Source: Clostridium sp. AM49-4BH (GTDB taxonomy: Bacteria; Bacillota; Clostridia; Lachnospirales; Lachnospiraceae). Taken from it: 20,286 bases of DNA. Below are positions 1 through 8,152 of this stretch, piece by piece (the first letter of the stretch is position 1; each line of letters opens with the position of its first letter). The position numbers and the translations under genes were made by a program. The notes under the pieces were generated by a model. The model was not told the DNA's origin. It made no database searches and worked only from the letters and a program-made list of their open reading frames with translations. The DNA lies in NCBI RefSeq assembly GCF_003478335.1, contig NZ_QUFB01000052.1:1-20286 (forward strand), written 5' to 3'.

Positions 1-18
1 AGGAATGTATTTACTCAT
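1..18 (-). CDS. 5' end of a divergent gene (partial, runs off the window)
   Basis: Reading the minus strand, an ATG at 18-16 opens a frame that starts MSKYIP and leaves the window. It is preceded by a good Shine-Dalgarno sequence, AGGAGGAGA (complement of 25-33), six bases from the ATG. Only six codons are visible, so no function can be given. The gene is divergent from cheY, with about 270 bases of shared upstream DNA. The strength of the ribosome binding site is the main argument that this is a real start. Confidence 0.55.
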
Positions 19-176
19 GATAGTTCTCCTCCTACTGCTGTCAGAGCACGACTATGAGCATAACACAATAATGTGAAAGATTAAATGCCACTTGTGCATA
101 AGAGAATTCTACTGCATAAGGGGAGGGTGGAATTAAACATTTCAATTTTTAGGATGACTTTCCGGGTCTGTTTTCC

Positions 177-205
177 TTGACAGATACAGGGAAAGCAGAT
201 ATAAT
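177..205 (+). promoter_or_regulatory. Consensus sigma-A promoter of cheY
   Basis: TTGACA at 177-182 and TATAAT at 200-205 are both perfect consensus hexamers and are separated by the optimal 17 bases. Transcription should start near 212, giving a leader of about 77 bases before cheY. A flagellar sigma factor (SigD) is not needed to explain expression. The remainder of 19-282 shows no other feature that I can support. Confidence 0.85.
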
Positions 206-288
206 GAATAGGTAGTTTGTTGAGTAGTGCAGATTTAGATATTCAACATAGAATGAAGTAGATACTATAAATGTAAGGGAGAATGATC

Positions 289-651
289 ATGGGCAATAAT
301 ATTTTAATCGTAGATGATGCTGCCTTCATGCGTATGATGGTTAAGGATATCTTGACAAAAGGTGGTTATAATGTAGTAGGGGAAGCAGAAAATGGTGTCG
401 TAGCAGTACAGAAGTATGCGGAGTTAAAACCGGATTTAGTTACGCTTGATATCACAATGCCGGAGATGGATGGTATTCAGGCATTGAAGAAGATCAAAGA
501 GGCTGACGCAGGTGCTAATGTTATTATGTGCTCTGCAATGGGACAGCAGGCAATGGTAATTGAAGCAATTCAGAATGGTGCGAAGGACTTTATTGTTAAA
601 CCATTTCAGGCAGATCGTGTATTAGAGGCAGTTAAGAAAGTAATTGGCTAA
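289..651 (+). CDS. cheY: CheY-type single-domain response regulator
   Basis: A 120-residue stand-alone receiver domain. In chemotaxis, phosphorylated CheY diffuses from the CheA kinase complex to the flagellar motor switch. The receiver landmarks are all present: acidic pair D9-D10, phospho-acceptor D54 in the run LVTLDITMPEMDG, S82 in the conserved Ser/Thr position (MCSAMGQ), and K104-P105 near the end. There is no output domain. I chose the ATG at 289 because AAGGGAGA at 275-282 is 6-7 bases upstream. The in-frame ATG at 283 would leave almost no spacing. It has its own consensus promoter and its own terminator, so it is monocistronic. No other chemotaxis gene is in the window, so the motor assignment rests on family resemblance; another stand-alone receiver is possible. 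Confidence 0.9.
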   Translation: MGNNILIVDDAAFMRMMVKDILTKGGYNVVGEAENGVVAVQKYAELKPDLVTLDITMPEMDGIQALKKIKEADAGANVIMCSAMGQQAMVIEAIQNGAKDFIVKPFQADRVLEAVKKVIG

Positions 652-664
652 AGGATACATACGT

Positions 665-696
665 GGAGGCAATGGGTACATTGCCTCTATTTTTTC
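665..696 (+). terminator. Rho-independent terminator after cheY
   Basis: An 8-bp perfect stem pairs GAGGCAAT (666-673) with ATTGCCTC (680-687), closing a six-base loop, and is followed by ATTTTTTCT. It starts 14 bases after the cheY stop codon. Confidence 0.85.
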
Positions 697-763
697 TACA
701 AAAAATTAAATACTACACTTGACAGTCCGGTATTTATGGATGTCGGGGGAATGGAGAATTATT

Positions 764-1285
764 ATGGCAACAAATCCAGTTATTACGATGAAAACGACAG
801 CAGGAACGATCACGGCAGAGTTATATCCGGAGGTTGCTCCGATCACAGTCAACAATTTTATCTCTTTGATCAATAAGGGATTTTACAATGGATTGATCTT
901 CCATCGTGTAATCAATGGCTTTATGATCCAGGGTGGAGATCCGGATGGTATTGGAACCGGTGGACCGGGATACCATATCCGCGGTGAGTTTGCACAGAAC
1001 GGTTATGAGAATAACTTGAAGCATACAGCAGGAGTGCTTTCCATGGCTCGTTCCATGATGCCAAACTCAGCAGGATCCCAGTTCTTTATCATGCATAAAG
1101 ATGCACCTCATTTGGACGGTGCCTATGCAGCTTTTGGTAAAGTGACCGAGGGACAGGATGTTGTTGATGCGATCGCTACAGTAGCTACGGATGCTGGCGA
1201 CAGACCGGTAGAGCCACAGATGATCATCGAAGTGACCGTTGATACTTTCGGCGTGGATTATCCGGAGCCGGAGAAATGCAACTAA
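764..1285 (+). CDS. Cyclophilin-type peptidyl-prolyl cis-trans isomerase
   Basis: A 173-residue protein that is a single cyclophilin domain, which catalyses cis-trans isomerisation of prolyl bonds during protein folding. The signature blocks are clear: FHRVINGFMIQGGDP (catalytic Arg in FHR), GSQFFIMHKDAPHLDG, and YAAFGKVTEGQDVVD. There is no signal peptide or lipobox, so it should be cytoplasmic. The frame is open back to a TTG at 719, but the ATG at 764 is the better start. GGAG at 753-756 lies seven bases before it, and the protein then begins MATNPVITMKT, which leads straight into the first beta strand of the fold. It stands alone between two terminators. No convincing promoter was seen in the 70 bases upstream. 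Confidence 0.93.
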   Translation: MATNPVITMKTTAGTITAELYPEVAPITVNNFISLINKGFYNGLIFHRVINGFMIQGGDPDGIGTGGPGYHIRGEFAQNGYENNLKHTAGVLSMARSMMPNSAGSQFFIMHKDAPHLDGAYAAFGKVTEGQDVVDAIATVATDAGDRPVEPQMIIEVTVDTFGVDYPEPEKCN

Positions 1286-1305
1286 TAATAGTCGGATAAA
1301 TGAGA

Positions 1306-1348
1306 AAGGATTGCTGCAGGCAGTTATGTGCTGCAGCAGTCCTTTTTT
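1306..1348 (+). terminator. Rho-independent terminator after the isomerase gene
   Basis: A 14-bp stem pairs AAGGATTGCTGCAG (1306-1319) with CTGCAGCAGTCCTT (1331-1344), with one G-T wobble, and is followed by a run of T. The T run merges into the first hairpin of the repeat cluster that follows. Confidence 0.88.
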
Positions 1349-1350
1349 AT

Positions 1351-1473
1351 TTTATCGGAAACTTCTCGTTTCCGATAAAGTAAAAAACGCTCCGCGAGGA
1401 TGCGCATCTCGCGGAGAAGAAGTTAGCTGTAAACAGCACCGCTCGAGCGCGAAAGAGTCGCAAGCGACTCTTT
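1351..1473. repeat. Cluster of strong hairpins, probably a dispersed intergenic repeat
   Basis: Three strong inverted repeats stand in a row. The first is a 12-bp perfect stem, TTTATCGGAAAC (1351-1362) with GTTTCCGATAAA (1368-1379), around a five-base loop. The second pairs CTCCGCGAG (1390-1398) with CTCGCGGAG (1408-1416), with an ATGC/GCAT core and one bulged G. The third pairs AAAGAGTCGC (1452-1461) with GCGACTCTTT (1464-1473). A small GCTG/CAGC hairpin (1426-1437) and the palindrome GCTCGAGC (1441-1448) lie between them. Only the first follows a terminator, and none has a normal T tail. Short open frames cross the region on both strands, but none has a ribosome binding site. The layout resembles REP/BIME-type extragenic elements. 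Multicopy status cannot be seen from one window. Confidence 0.6.
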
Positions 1474-1573
1474 GTTCCATTATAGGACACTTTTCGCTTT
1501 CCATAACACAAAAAGGACTGCGAGAATGTTTTCTAATTGTGTTGCTTCTGTTCACAGAATTTTGACATTAATT

Positions 1574-1582
1574 TGCTATACT
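1574..1582 (+). promoter_or_regulatory. Extended -10 promoter of the ABC/GldG operon
   Basis: TGCTATACT at 1574-1582 is an extended -10 element (TGN plus TATACT). No good -35 is correctly spaced; the TTGACA at 1562-1567 is too close. Transcription would start near 1589. The leader then carries an 8-bp hairpin, GATACCTT (1599-1606) with AAGGTGTC (1611-1618), close to the mRNA 5' end. Confidence 0.5.
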
Positions 1583-1640
1583 ATCGCACAAGGAATAAGA
1601 TACCTTTAGTAAGGTGTCTAAATTGTAGGAGGAAAGAACA

Positions 1641-2702
1641 GTGATTGAAGTTAAAAATCTGGTCAAGAAATATGGTGATCACGCTGCTGTAGATGATCTT
1701 TCGTTTACGGTTGAGACAGGTAAAGTCATCGGTTTTCTGGGACCAAACGGTGCAGGAAAATCAACGACGATGAATATTATTACCGGATATATCGCACCGA
1801 CATCCGGAGAGGTACTGGTAAATGGTATCGATGTGAATGAGGAACCGGAGAAGGCAAAGAAACATATTGGTTATCTGCCGGAGATACCACCGCTTTATCC
1901 GGATCTGCGGGTTAGAGAATATTTAACCTTTGTAGCAGAGTTAAAGAAGGTCGAAAGAGCAAAAAGAGATGTAACGGTACACAAAATCATGGGACGTACC
2001 GGTACATTGGATGTTTCGGAACGTCTGATCAAGAATCTGTCCAAAGGATATAAACAAAGAGTAGGTCTTGCAGCAGCAATGCTTGGTGATCCGGAAATTT
2101 TGATCTTAGATGAGCCAACCGTTGGTCTGGATCCAAAGCAGATCATTGAGATGAGAGAGCTGATACGAGATCTAAGTCATCACCATACAATTTTGTTGAG
2201 TTCACATATCATGCAGGAGATTTCTGCAGTGTGCGATGAGATCATTGTTATTAATGAAGGTCATATGATCGCCAAGGATACACCGGATAATCTTACACGT
2301 GAAATGGTCGAAAAGAACGGTATTCATTTGGTGGCAAAAGGAACCAAAGATAAGATTAAGACGGCACTTCGTACTGTTCCGGGCATTCGTGATGTCAAAT
2401 ACGACACCAAGAATGAGGAGGGAACGTTAGGTCTTACCTTGTATATGACTCCGGGTGCAGAAATTAGAGAAGATATATTCTATGCAATGGTTAAAGCGGA
2501 TTGCCCAATCTATGAGCTGCATCCTTTGGCTGCATCTTTGGAAGATGCGTTCTTGGCTTTGACACGAGGTGGTTCCAGACAGTATGGCGGCAAAAAAACG
2601 AAAAAGCAGGCTGCCAAAGCAGAAGAAACTGCACAGGAAGCACAAACGCAGACAGTCGAAAGTGCATCTGCGACACAAGAGCAGCAAAAGGAGGAAGAAT
2701 AG
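1641..2702 (+). CDS. ABC transporter ATP-binding protein, GldA-like
   Basis: A 353-residue ABC ATPase that should power the permease encoded directly downstream. Walker A is GPNGAGKST (residues 34-42). The Q-loop region reads YLPEIPPLY (78-86), the signature is LSKGY (133-137), Walker B is ILILDEP (153-159), the D-loop is GLDP, and the switch histidine lies in LLSSH. The C-terminal part after about residue 225 is the domain usual for the CcmA/GldA branch. It ends in a charged, low-complexity tail (from about 310) rich in Lys, Glu, Gln and Ala. The start is GTG at 1641, with a perfect AGGAGG at 1627-1632 eight bases upstream. It is the first gene of the operon, and its stop codon is immediately followed by the next ATG. 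The substrate is unknown. Confidence 0.92.
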   Translation: MIEVKNLVKKYGDHAAVDDLSFTVETGKVIGFLGPNGAGKSTTMNIITGYIAPTSGEVLVNGIDVNEEPEKAKKHIGYLPEIPPLYPDLRVREYLTFVAELKKVERAKRDVTVHKIMGRTGTLDVSERLIKNLSKGYKQRVGLAAAMLGDPEILILDEPTVGLDPKQIIEMRELIRDLSHHHTILLSSHIMQEISAVCDEIIVINEGHMIAKDTPDNLTREMVEKNGIHLVAKGTKDKIKTALRTVPGIRDVKYDTKNEEGTLGLTLYMTPGAEIREDIFYAMVKADCPIYELHPLAASLEDAFLALTRGGSRQYGGKKTKKQAAKAEETAQEAQTQTVESASATQEQQKEEE

Positions 2703-3569
2703 ATGTTTGCCATAATAAAAAAAGAATTAAAACAGTATTTTTATTCAATGGTCGGATTTGTGTTTCTTGCATTCTTTCTGGCTATTGTGGGATTGTATAC
2801 CTGGGCGGGCAATTTAAGCCAGGGAATTGGTAACTTTGAAATGACTTTGGGAAATATGACATTTATTTTTGTGATCTTAATCCCGATATTGACAATGCGT
2901 ATTGTTGCGGAAGAAAAGAAACAAAAGACGGATCAGTTATTATATACATCACCGATTTCTTTAACTAAAGTAATCCTTGGAAAATATATTGCGGTTATGA
3001 TCTTGTTTACGATTGCCATTTTAGTGATCGCACTGTATCCATTATTGATCCATATGTATGGTCAGGATGTCAGACTGTCTTTAGCATACAGCAGTTTGAT
3101 CGGTTTTTATCTGTTAGGTGCAGCAAACATTGCTGTTGGCTTGTTTATCTCTTCCTTGACAGAAAGTCAGGTGATCGCAGCGGTTGTGTCATTTATTGTA
3201 TTGCTTCTTAGCAACATGCTTACAAGTATTGCAAGCATGCTTCCTACGGACGCGCTCTCCCAGGCACTGATCTTAACAGTTGCGTGGATCGTGGTTTGTG
3301 TTATCGCATATAACATGATGAAAAATATTACGGTTGCTGCGATCTTAGCGGTGATCGGTGAAGTAGTTGTATGGGGAATTTATATTGCAAAATCTGCAGT
3401 ATATGAGAACCTTTTATCTAAGGTTGCAGATGCTTTTGCGATTACGAGCCGTTACTCGGATTTTGAACTGGGTATTTTGAAATATGATGCCATTGTTTAT
3501 TACATCAGCGTATCATTTTTGTTCGTATTCTTGACCGTACAGATCATCAAAAAGAAGAGATTTAACTAA
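2703..3569 (+). CDS. ABC-2 type permease, GldF-like
   Basis: A 288-residue integral membrane protein with about six hydrophobic segments: near residues 15-37, 50-68, 92-115, 130-180 (two closely spaced), 192-235 and 265-282. The run QLLYTSPISLTKVILGKYI is typical of ABC-2 permeases, where a cytoplasmic loop precedes a helix. The ATG at 2703 directly abuts the stop codon of the ATPase gene. Its ribosome binding site, AAAGGAGGAAG, lies inside the end of that gene, so the two are translationally coupled. It presumably forms the membrane channel with the upstream ATPase. The GldF resemblance rests on the neighbouring GldG-like gene and the ABC-2 fold. GldF in Bacteroidetes is linked to gliding, which is not expected here. 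Confidence 0.88.
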   Translation: MFAIIKKELKQYFYSMVGFVFLAFFLAIVGLYTWAGNLSQGIGNFEMTLGNMTFIFVILIPILTMRIVAEEKKQKTDQLLYTSPISLTKVILGKYIAVMILFTIAILVIALYPLLIHMYGQDVRLSLAYSSLIGFYLLGAANIAVGLFISSLTESQVIAAVVSFIVLLLSNMLTSIASMLPTDALSQALILTVAWIVVCVIAYNMMKNITVAAILAVIGEVVVWGIYIAKSAVYENLLSKVADAFAITSRYSDFELGILKYDAIVYYISVSFLFVFLTVQIIKKKRFN

Positions 3570-3586
3570 GAAGGAGGTTTCGAATC

Positions 3587-5095
3587 GTGAGTATAGAAAA
3601 TAACGAAAATAAGGAAGCCGCAACAACGGAGACAACAACCCCAAAAGCTCCCAAGAAAAGTGGTAGTATTAAGAAGTCTTTTCAGACGGGACAGTTTAAG
3701 TCGGGTGCCTATAGTTCGGTAGTTACAGTATTAGTCATTGCACTTGTGATCGTGTTAAATCTGGTTGTTGGAAAGCTGGATTTGTCCACCGATTTAAGCA
3801 AGGGCAATCTGTTTACGCTTTCCAAAGAGACGAAAAAGATCTTAAAGAACAGCCGGAAAGATATCACGTTTTATTATATGGTATCCAGTGGCAGCGAAAA
3901 TGAATATATCGAAAATGTGTTGAAGCAGTACAAAAAAGCTTCCAAACATATTTCGATTAAGAAAGTTGACCCGGTAGCTAATCCGGCGTTTGCTTCGAAG
4001 TATGACATTACAGACGATGTATCTTCCAATGACGTTATTGTCGCAGTAGATGCCGACAAGACAGCTAAATTGGTAAGTGGATCGGAAATGTATTATACGG
4101 AGCAGGATAATTCCGGCTCTTATAGCAGCAGTTCTAATTCAAACTACTATTTAGATGCGGAGGGGCAGCTCACCTCAGCAATTCAGAATGTTTTATCCGG
4201 CAGTACAACAAAAATGTATGTCGCAACCGGTCATTCAGAGGTGGCTTTGCCGGATACGTTGACAAAGGCATTTGCCAAGATGAATGTGGAGACGGCAGAT
4301 TTAGAGTTATTGACTGCCGAAAAGATTCCGGACGACTGTAATATTTTGATGATCAATGGCCCGACATCAGATCTGGCGGATAATGAGAAGAAGATCGTTC
4401 TTGATTATCTGAAAGCCGGTGGTAATGCCATTATCAACCTGAGTTATACAACAGAGAAAATGACAAATCTGGAAGAAGTATTAGAGTATTATGGCATTCA
4501 GAGCAAGCAGGGGATTATTTGCGAGACCTCCGGTAAGTATTATTACTATCCAAACTTTATTGTACCGGAACTGGGAACAGATGCTTCCGAGATGCTAGGT
4601 GATCTGCAGGGATATATTATCATGCCAAATGCGGTAGGTATGAATGTTATGTCTGAGATCCGTAGTTCTTTGACAATGAAACAGTTGCTTAAAACATCAG
4701 ATAGTTCTTATTTGAAAGTGGATCCGTCTAGTGGAAGCTCCGAGAAGGAAAATGGAGATGTAGCGGGACCATTCTACGCAGGAATTTCTGCAACAGAGAA
4801 GTTAGACAATGATAAGGAAACGAAAATTGTGGCATATGCATCTGCCTCTACATTTGATGAGAAATATGCTTCCAGTGGCCAGCTAGAGAATACATCTTTG
4901 CTGAAATCAGCGGTTAATTCGATGCTTACTACGAAAGAAGATAAAGTTGCAATTGATGCCAAGAGTCTTGGAGTATCCAGTGTGAGCCTTACTCCTGTAA
5001 TGCAATTAGTATGGGCTGCTGTGTTGATCATATTGCTTCCACTTGCATGCCTGCTTTGTGGTTTTGTAATATGGATGATGCGTCGAAAAAAATAA
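3587..5095 (+). CDS. GldG-like ABC transporter auxiliary protein
   Basis: A 502-residue membrane protein with one N-terminal helix (about residues 43-62, after a Lys/Thr-rich cytoplasmic start) and one C-terminal helix (about 474-496) ending MMRRKK. The long region between should lie outside the cell. This two-helix layout and the NLFTLSKETKKILKNS run just after the first helix are typical of the GldG / ABC-type auxiliary family. Members of the family contain a substrate-binding-like domain. The middle has a Ser/Tyr/Asn-rich stretch around residues 170-190. The start is GTG at 3587, with AAGGAGG at 3570-3576. It is third in the operon, 17 bases after the permease gene. The function of the family outside Bacteroidetes is poorly known. 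Confidence 0.82.
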   Translation: MSIENNENKEAATTETTTPKAPKKSGSIKKSFQTGQFKSGAYSSVVTVLVIALVIVLNLVVGKLDLSTDLSKGNLFTLSKETKKILKNSRKDITFYYMVSSGSENEYIENVLKQYKKASKHISIKKVDPVANPAFASKYDITDDVSSNDVIVAVDADKTAKLVSGSEMYYTEQDNSGSYSSSSNSNYYLDAEGQLTSAIQNVLSGSTTKMYVATGHSEVALPDTLTKAFAKMNVETADLELLTAEKIPDDCNILMINGPTSDLADNEKKIVLDYLKAGGNAIINLSYTTEKMTNLEEVLEYYGIQSKQGIICETSGKYYYYPNFIVPELGTDASEMLGDLQGYIIMPNAVGMNVMSEIRSSLTMKQLLKTSDSSYLKVDPSSGSSEKENGDVAGPFYAGISATEKLDNDKETKIVAYASASTFDEKYASSGQLENTSLLKSAVNSMLTTKEDKVAIDAKSLGVSSVSLTPVMQLVWAAVLIILLPLACLLCGFVIWMMRRKK

Positions 5096-5127
5096 TACGT
5101 AAAATATCAAAGAAATGAGTGATTATT

Positions 5128-6615
5128 GTGTCAAAAAAGAAAAAACAAACAATGACCATCGTGATCCTTTGTGTCCTTCTGGTGGCGGCAGGAATTGGGT
5201 ACTATGGAGCCGGAGTACATCAAAAAAAGAAGGCTGCCAAAGAAGCGGCACAAGAAGATAAAGAGATCACGTTATATTCGTTGAAGGCGGATAATCTGGT
5301 AAGCATGCATGTGGTGTCCGACAAAGCGGACATGACTTATACCAAAGAAAACGGTGTGTGGAAAGATGCTAAGGATAACCAATATCCGATCGATCAGGAG
5401 AAGATCAACGATATCTTAGATGATGTAGCCGAGGTCAAAGCATCGAAACTGGTAGTTACGGATCCGGAGGATATTTCACAGTATCAGCTGGATAAACCTT
5501 CCTATCAGATCGAGCTGAAAGACAGAGCCGGAACGACAAAAACGCTGACGATCGGTATGGAATCGGTTGCTGCAGAAGGATATTATGCATATTGTGGGAA
5601 TAAAAACAAAATATATGCAATACCATCTAATATAACTGATAGCCTGAGTTATACGAAACAGGAGATGATGGAGTTGCCGGAGCAGCCGGATATCAATGCT
5701 TCTTATGTAACTGCGTTTAAGGTTACGCCATCTAAGGGAGAGACTTTCGAGGCAGTTTACAACAAGAATCGTGCGCAGTATAAGGATTACGAAGGCTGGG
5801 ATATTACACCGGTATATGGTAAGACGATGCCGGGAAGCACCAGTGTACTTCAGAATCAGTTTAGCGGTTTGGCAAGCCTTTCTTGCAAAGATGGTGTGAC
5901 TTACAAAGCGACATCTTCTGACAAGAAAAAATATGGATTGGATAAACCATCATATGTTGTTGATGTGTCCTACTATACCGTAGAGGGTGACTCGACCGAT
6001 CAAAACAGCACGACGGATAAAAGCAAGCAGAAAAAGACCGATCATGTTTATCAGTTTTCGGTTGGCAAAAAAGACAAAAGCGGCGATAATTATTACGTGA
6101 GTATTCAGGGAGAAAAAGGTATTTATCGTATGTCTGCTGAGACAATTGATGGAATTGTTGCGGTGACACCGATGAATATGTTGTGTAATACGCCGCATAA
6201 AACAAATGTGGATACATTGCAAGAGATCACGTTGACCCAGAATGGAAAGACGCATAAGATCGTAATGACCAAAAAAGAGGTGAAAAATGCGATCTCTGAG
6301 GACAATAGCAAAGTATATGATTACTATGTTAAATTAGATGGCAAATCGGTAGATCAGGAAACATTCCGAACAACCTATCAAACCGTCTTTGGAAATCTTG
6401 TTTATCGCCGTCCGATTTCCGATAAACAAAAGGTTACCGGGAATAAGTCGGTGGGAACGATCACGATCAAAACAGATGATCGTACATTGAAACTGGAATT
6501 TTTGCCGTACGATGGTGTGAATTTTTATCGGATCAAAGTGGATGGACAATGTCATTTCCTCGTTGATAAAAATGTGGCAGACAAAGTTTTTGAAAAATTG
6601 TTAGCTTCAAAGTAA
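5128..6615 (+). CDS. Membrane-anchored DUF4340-like protein
   Basis: About 495 residues. It has a very basic start, one N-terminal helix (TIVILCVLLVAAGIGYYGAG) and then a long extracytoplasmic part. That part contains two repeated modules with the pattern of DUF4340: a short strand, a K-x-N-G-x-W block (ENGVWKD), a D-x-x-x-Y-x-L-D-x-P block (ISQYQLDKPSYQIEL, repeated as KKKYGLDKPSYVVDV) and an I-G/V-G-K strand. DUF4340 proteins commonly sit beside GldG-type genes, as here. The start is uncertain: GTG at 5128 (MSKKKKQT) is preferred, while GTG at 5119 is in frame and gives three more residues. Both have weak ribosome binding sites. The stop overlaps the next ATG as TAATG, which suggests coupling. 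The biochemical function is unknown. Confidence 0.78.
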   Translation: MSKKKKQTMTIVILCVLLVAAGIGYYGAGVHQKKKAAKEAAQEDKEITLYSLKADNLVSMHVVSDKADMTYTKENGVWKDAKDNQYPIDQEKINDILDDVAEVKASKLVVTDPEDISQYQLDKPSYQIELKDRAGTTKTLTIGMESVAAEGYYAYCGNKNKIYAIPSNITDSLSYTKQEMMELPEQPDINASYVTAFKVTPSKGETFEAVYNKNRAQYKDYEGWDITPVYGKTMPGSTSVLQNQFSGLASLSCKDGVTYKATSSDKKKYGLDKPSYVVDVSYYTVEGDSTDQNSTTDKSKQKKTDHVYQFSVGKKDKSGDNYYVSIQGEKGIYRMSAETIDGIVAVTPMNMLCNTPHKTNVDTLQEITLTQNGKTHKIVMTKKEVKNAISEDNSKVYDYYVKLDGKSVDQETFRTTYQTVFGNLVYRRPISDKQKVTGNKSVGTITIKTDDRTLKLEFLPYDGVNFYRIKVDGQCHFLVDKNVADKVFEKLLASK

Positions 6616-8152
6616 TGAGCCAAAGCAGCAGATTGCAGCAAAGAAAATTGCAGCATGGGAAGGAAATGGTTATTGCAGTGAAAAAATCATCGAAAAAAGT
6701 GATCTTGGCTGTTGTTATTGTGTTAGGAATATTGGTGCTGGATGCTTGGCGTTCCGGCAAGATCAAGTGGTATACGCTAGATGAGCAGGAGATGTCACAG
6801 ACGGCATCTGACACCAAATCAGTGAAAATAACAAAACAAACTTCTTCCCGGCAGAAAAAACAAAAGAAGGTACGTGTACTGCTGTCCACAACAGGTTTTA
6901 CGTCACTCTATCACGATAAGGTGTGCGTAAGCGGGACGAAAGGGCTGCAGGTACGTAAAGGAAACCACAAGGTAACCTATTCCGCAAAGGAACAGGTTAC
7001 CTTTTTGGTGAAAGAAGATGGAAAAGATTCAAGGGATAAGATCACGATCCAGCCAAAAGACGGTGGCAAGATCACAGTGCATTCGATCAAACGACAGAAT
7101 AGGACACCATCCTATCGTGGAGAGATCACACTGTTGCCGAAAAAAAACGGTTTTCTGGTCAGAAACAGTCTGCCGTTAGAACAATATTTGTATGCGGTGG
7201 TGCCAAGTGAATTATCAACTTCGAATGGAATGGAGCGTTACGTGCACAGGCGGTTTGCGCCAGAACGTATGCTAACAATCAGATCGCGGCACACCGCTAC
7301 AAAAAATATCATGCAGATCTAGAGGATAGTACAGCGTGTCAGGTATATAACAATATTCCGGAAGATAAACAATCGAAAAAAGCGGTGGACACGACGAAAG
7401 ACCAAGTGCTTACCAGTGATGGAAAGCGTATACAGACATACTATTATTCTACTTCGTGGGGGAAGAGCGCGAGTGGAAAAGAAGTGTGGGAAACTGATCG
7501 GGAAGTAGATTATTTACAAAGTTGTATGCAGCAGGATGGTGGAAAGAATAAAACATTGCGGTTGTCTGAGGAAAAACAGTTTCGAGAATTTATTGCGAAA
7601 AAAACGGATGCAGCATACGACAAAGATTCAAAATGGTACCGTTGGTGGATACGGATCAATGCAAAACAATTGAGCGCATCGATCGACAATGCATTACAAC
7701 AATGCTATGCGACGGATCCGAATAAGATACTTATGCAGAGGCAGGACGGCACCTACCATAGCGCAGCATTATCGTCTGTTGGAACGGTTCGCGGGATCCG
7801 CGTAGAAAAGAGAGGGGAAAGTGGAATCGTCACAAAGCTGGTCGTGATCGGTTCAAAATCAGTCGTCTTAGTATGTAGTCAATATAATATTCGCAAGGTG
7901 CTTGCAGCCGGACAGCAGATCACTGCACATTTGACAAAAGGAACGGCAAAGCTGTCGCTGCTTCCCAGCGCAGCGTTTTATATAGACACGATAAAAGAAA
8001 AGGGTGAAACGATATTTGAATTGCACGGTGGCGGGTTTGGTCACGGGACCGGGATGAGCCAGACCGGTGCAGCGGTAATGGCGCAAAAAGGAAAAAATTA
8101 CAGGCAGATCCTATCTTTTTATTTTGATGGGTGTGAACTGTCAGCCAAGTGA
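6615..8152 (+). pseudogene. SpoIID/LytB-domain protein interrupted by a one-base frameshift
   Basis: Two open frames (6615-7322, and 7235-8152 in another frame) together encode one SpoIID/LytB-domain protein of about 510 residues. SpoIID proteins are lytic transglycosylases that cut denuded peptidoglycan glycan strands. The first part has an N-terminal membrane helix (VILAVVIVLGILVLDA) and reaches LPLEQYLYAVVPSELSTSNGME, which holds the family's catalytic Glu (PSE). The second frame continues exactly where the domain should go on, ALRAQAVCARTYA. It ends with the C-terminal hallmark GGGFGHGTGMSQTGAAVMA. The frames switch at 7235/7236, where GAGCG replaces an expected GAGGCG: one G is missing. 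No other damage is visible. It is the last gene of the ABC/GldG operon. The start is uncertain: ATG 6615 overlaps the previous stop, ATG 6666 and GTG 6678 are alternatives. It is either a recent mutation or a sequencing error. Confidence 0.82.

Noticed and set aside
719..763. Upstream TTG start for the isomerase gene and a TTGACA at 719-724 as its -35
   Set aside because: The extra 15 residues do not fit the family and ATG 764 has a proper ribosome binding site. No -10 element lies at the correct distance from TTGACA.
1352..1565. Open frames on both strands across the hairpin cluster
   Set aside because: They have no ribosome binding site, and their length is explained by the stop-poor, GC-rich palindromes.
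1562..1567. TTGACA as -35 of the ABC operon
   Set aside because: Only nine bases separate it from TATACT, which is too short; the extended -10 alone is a better explanation.
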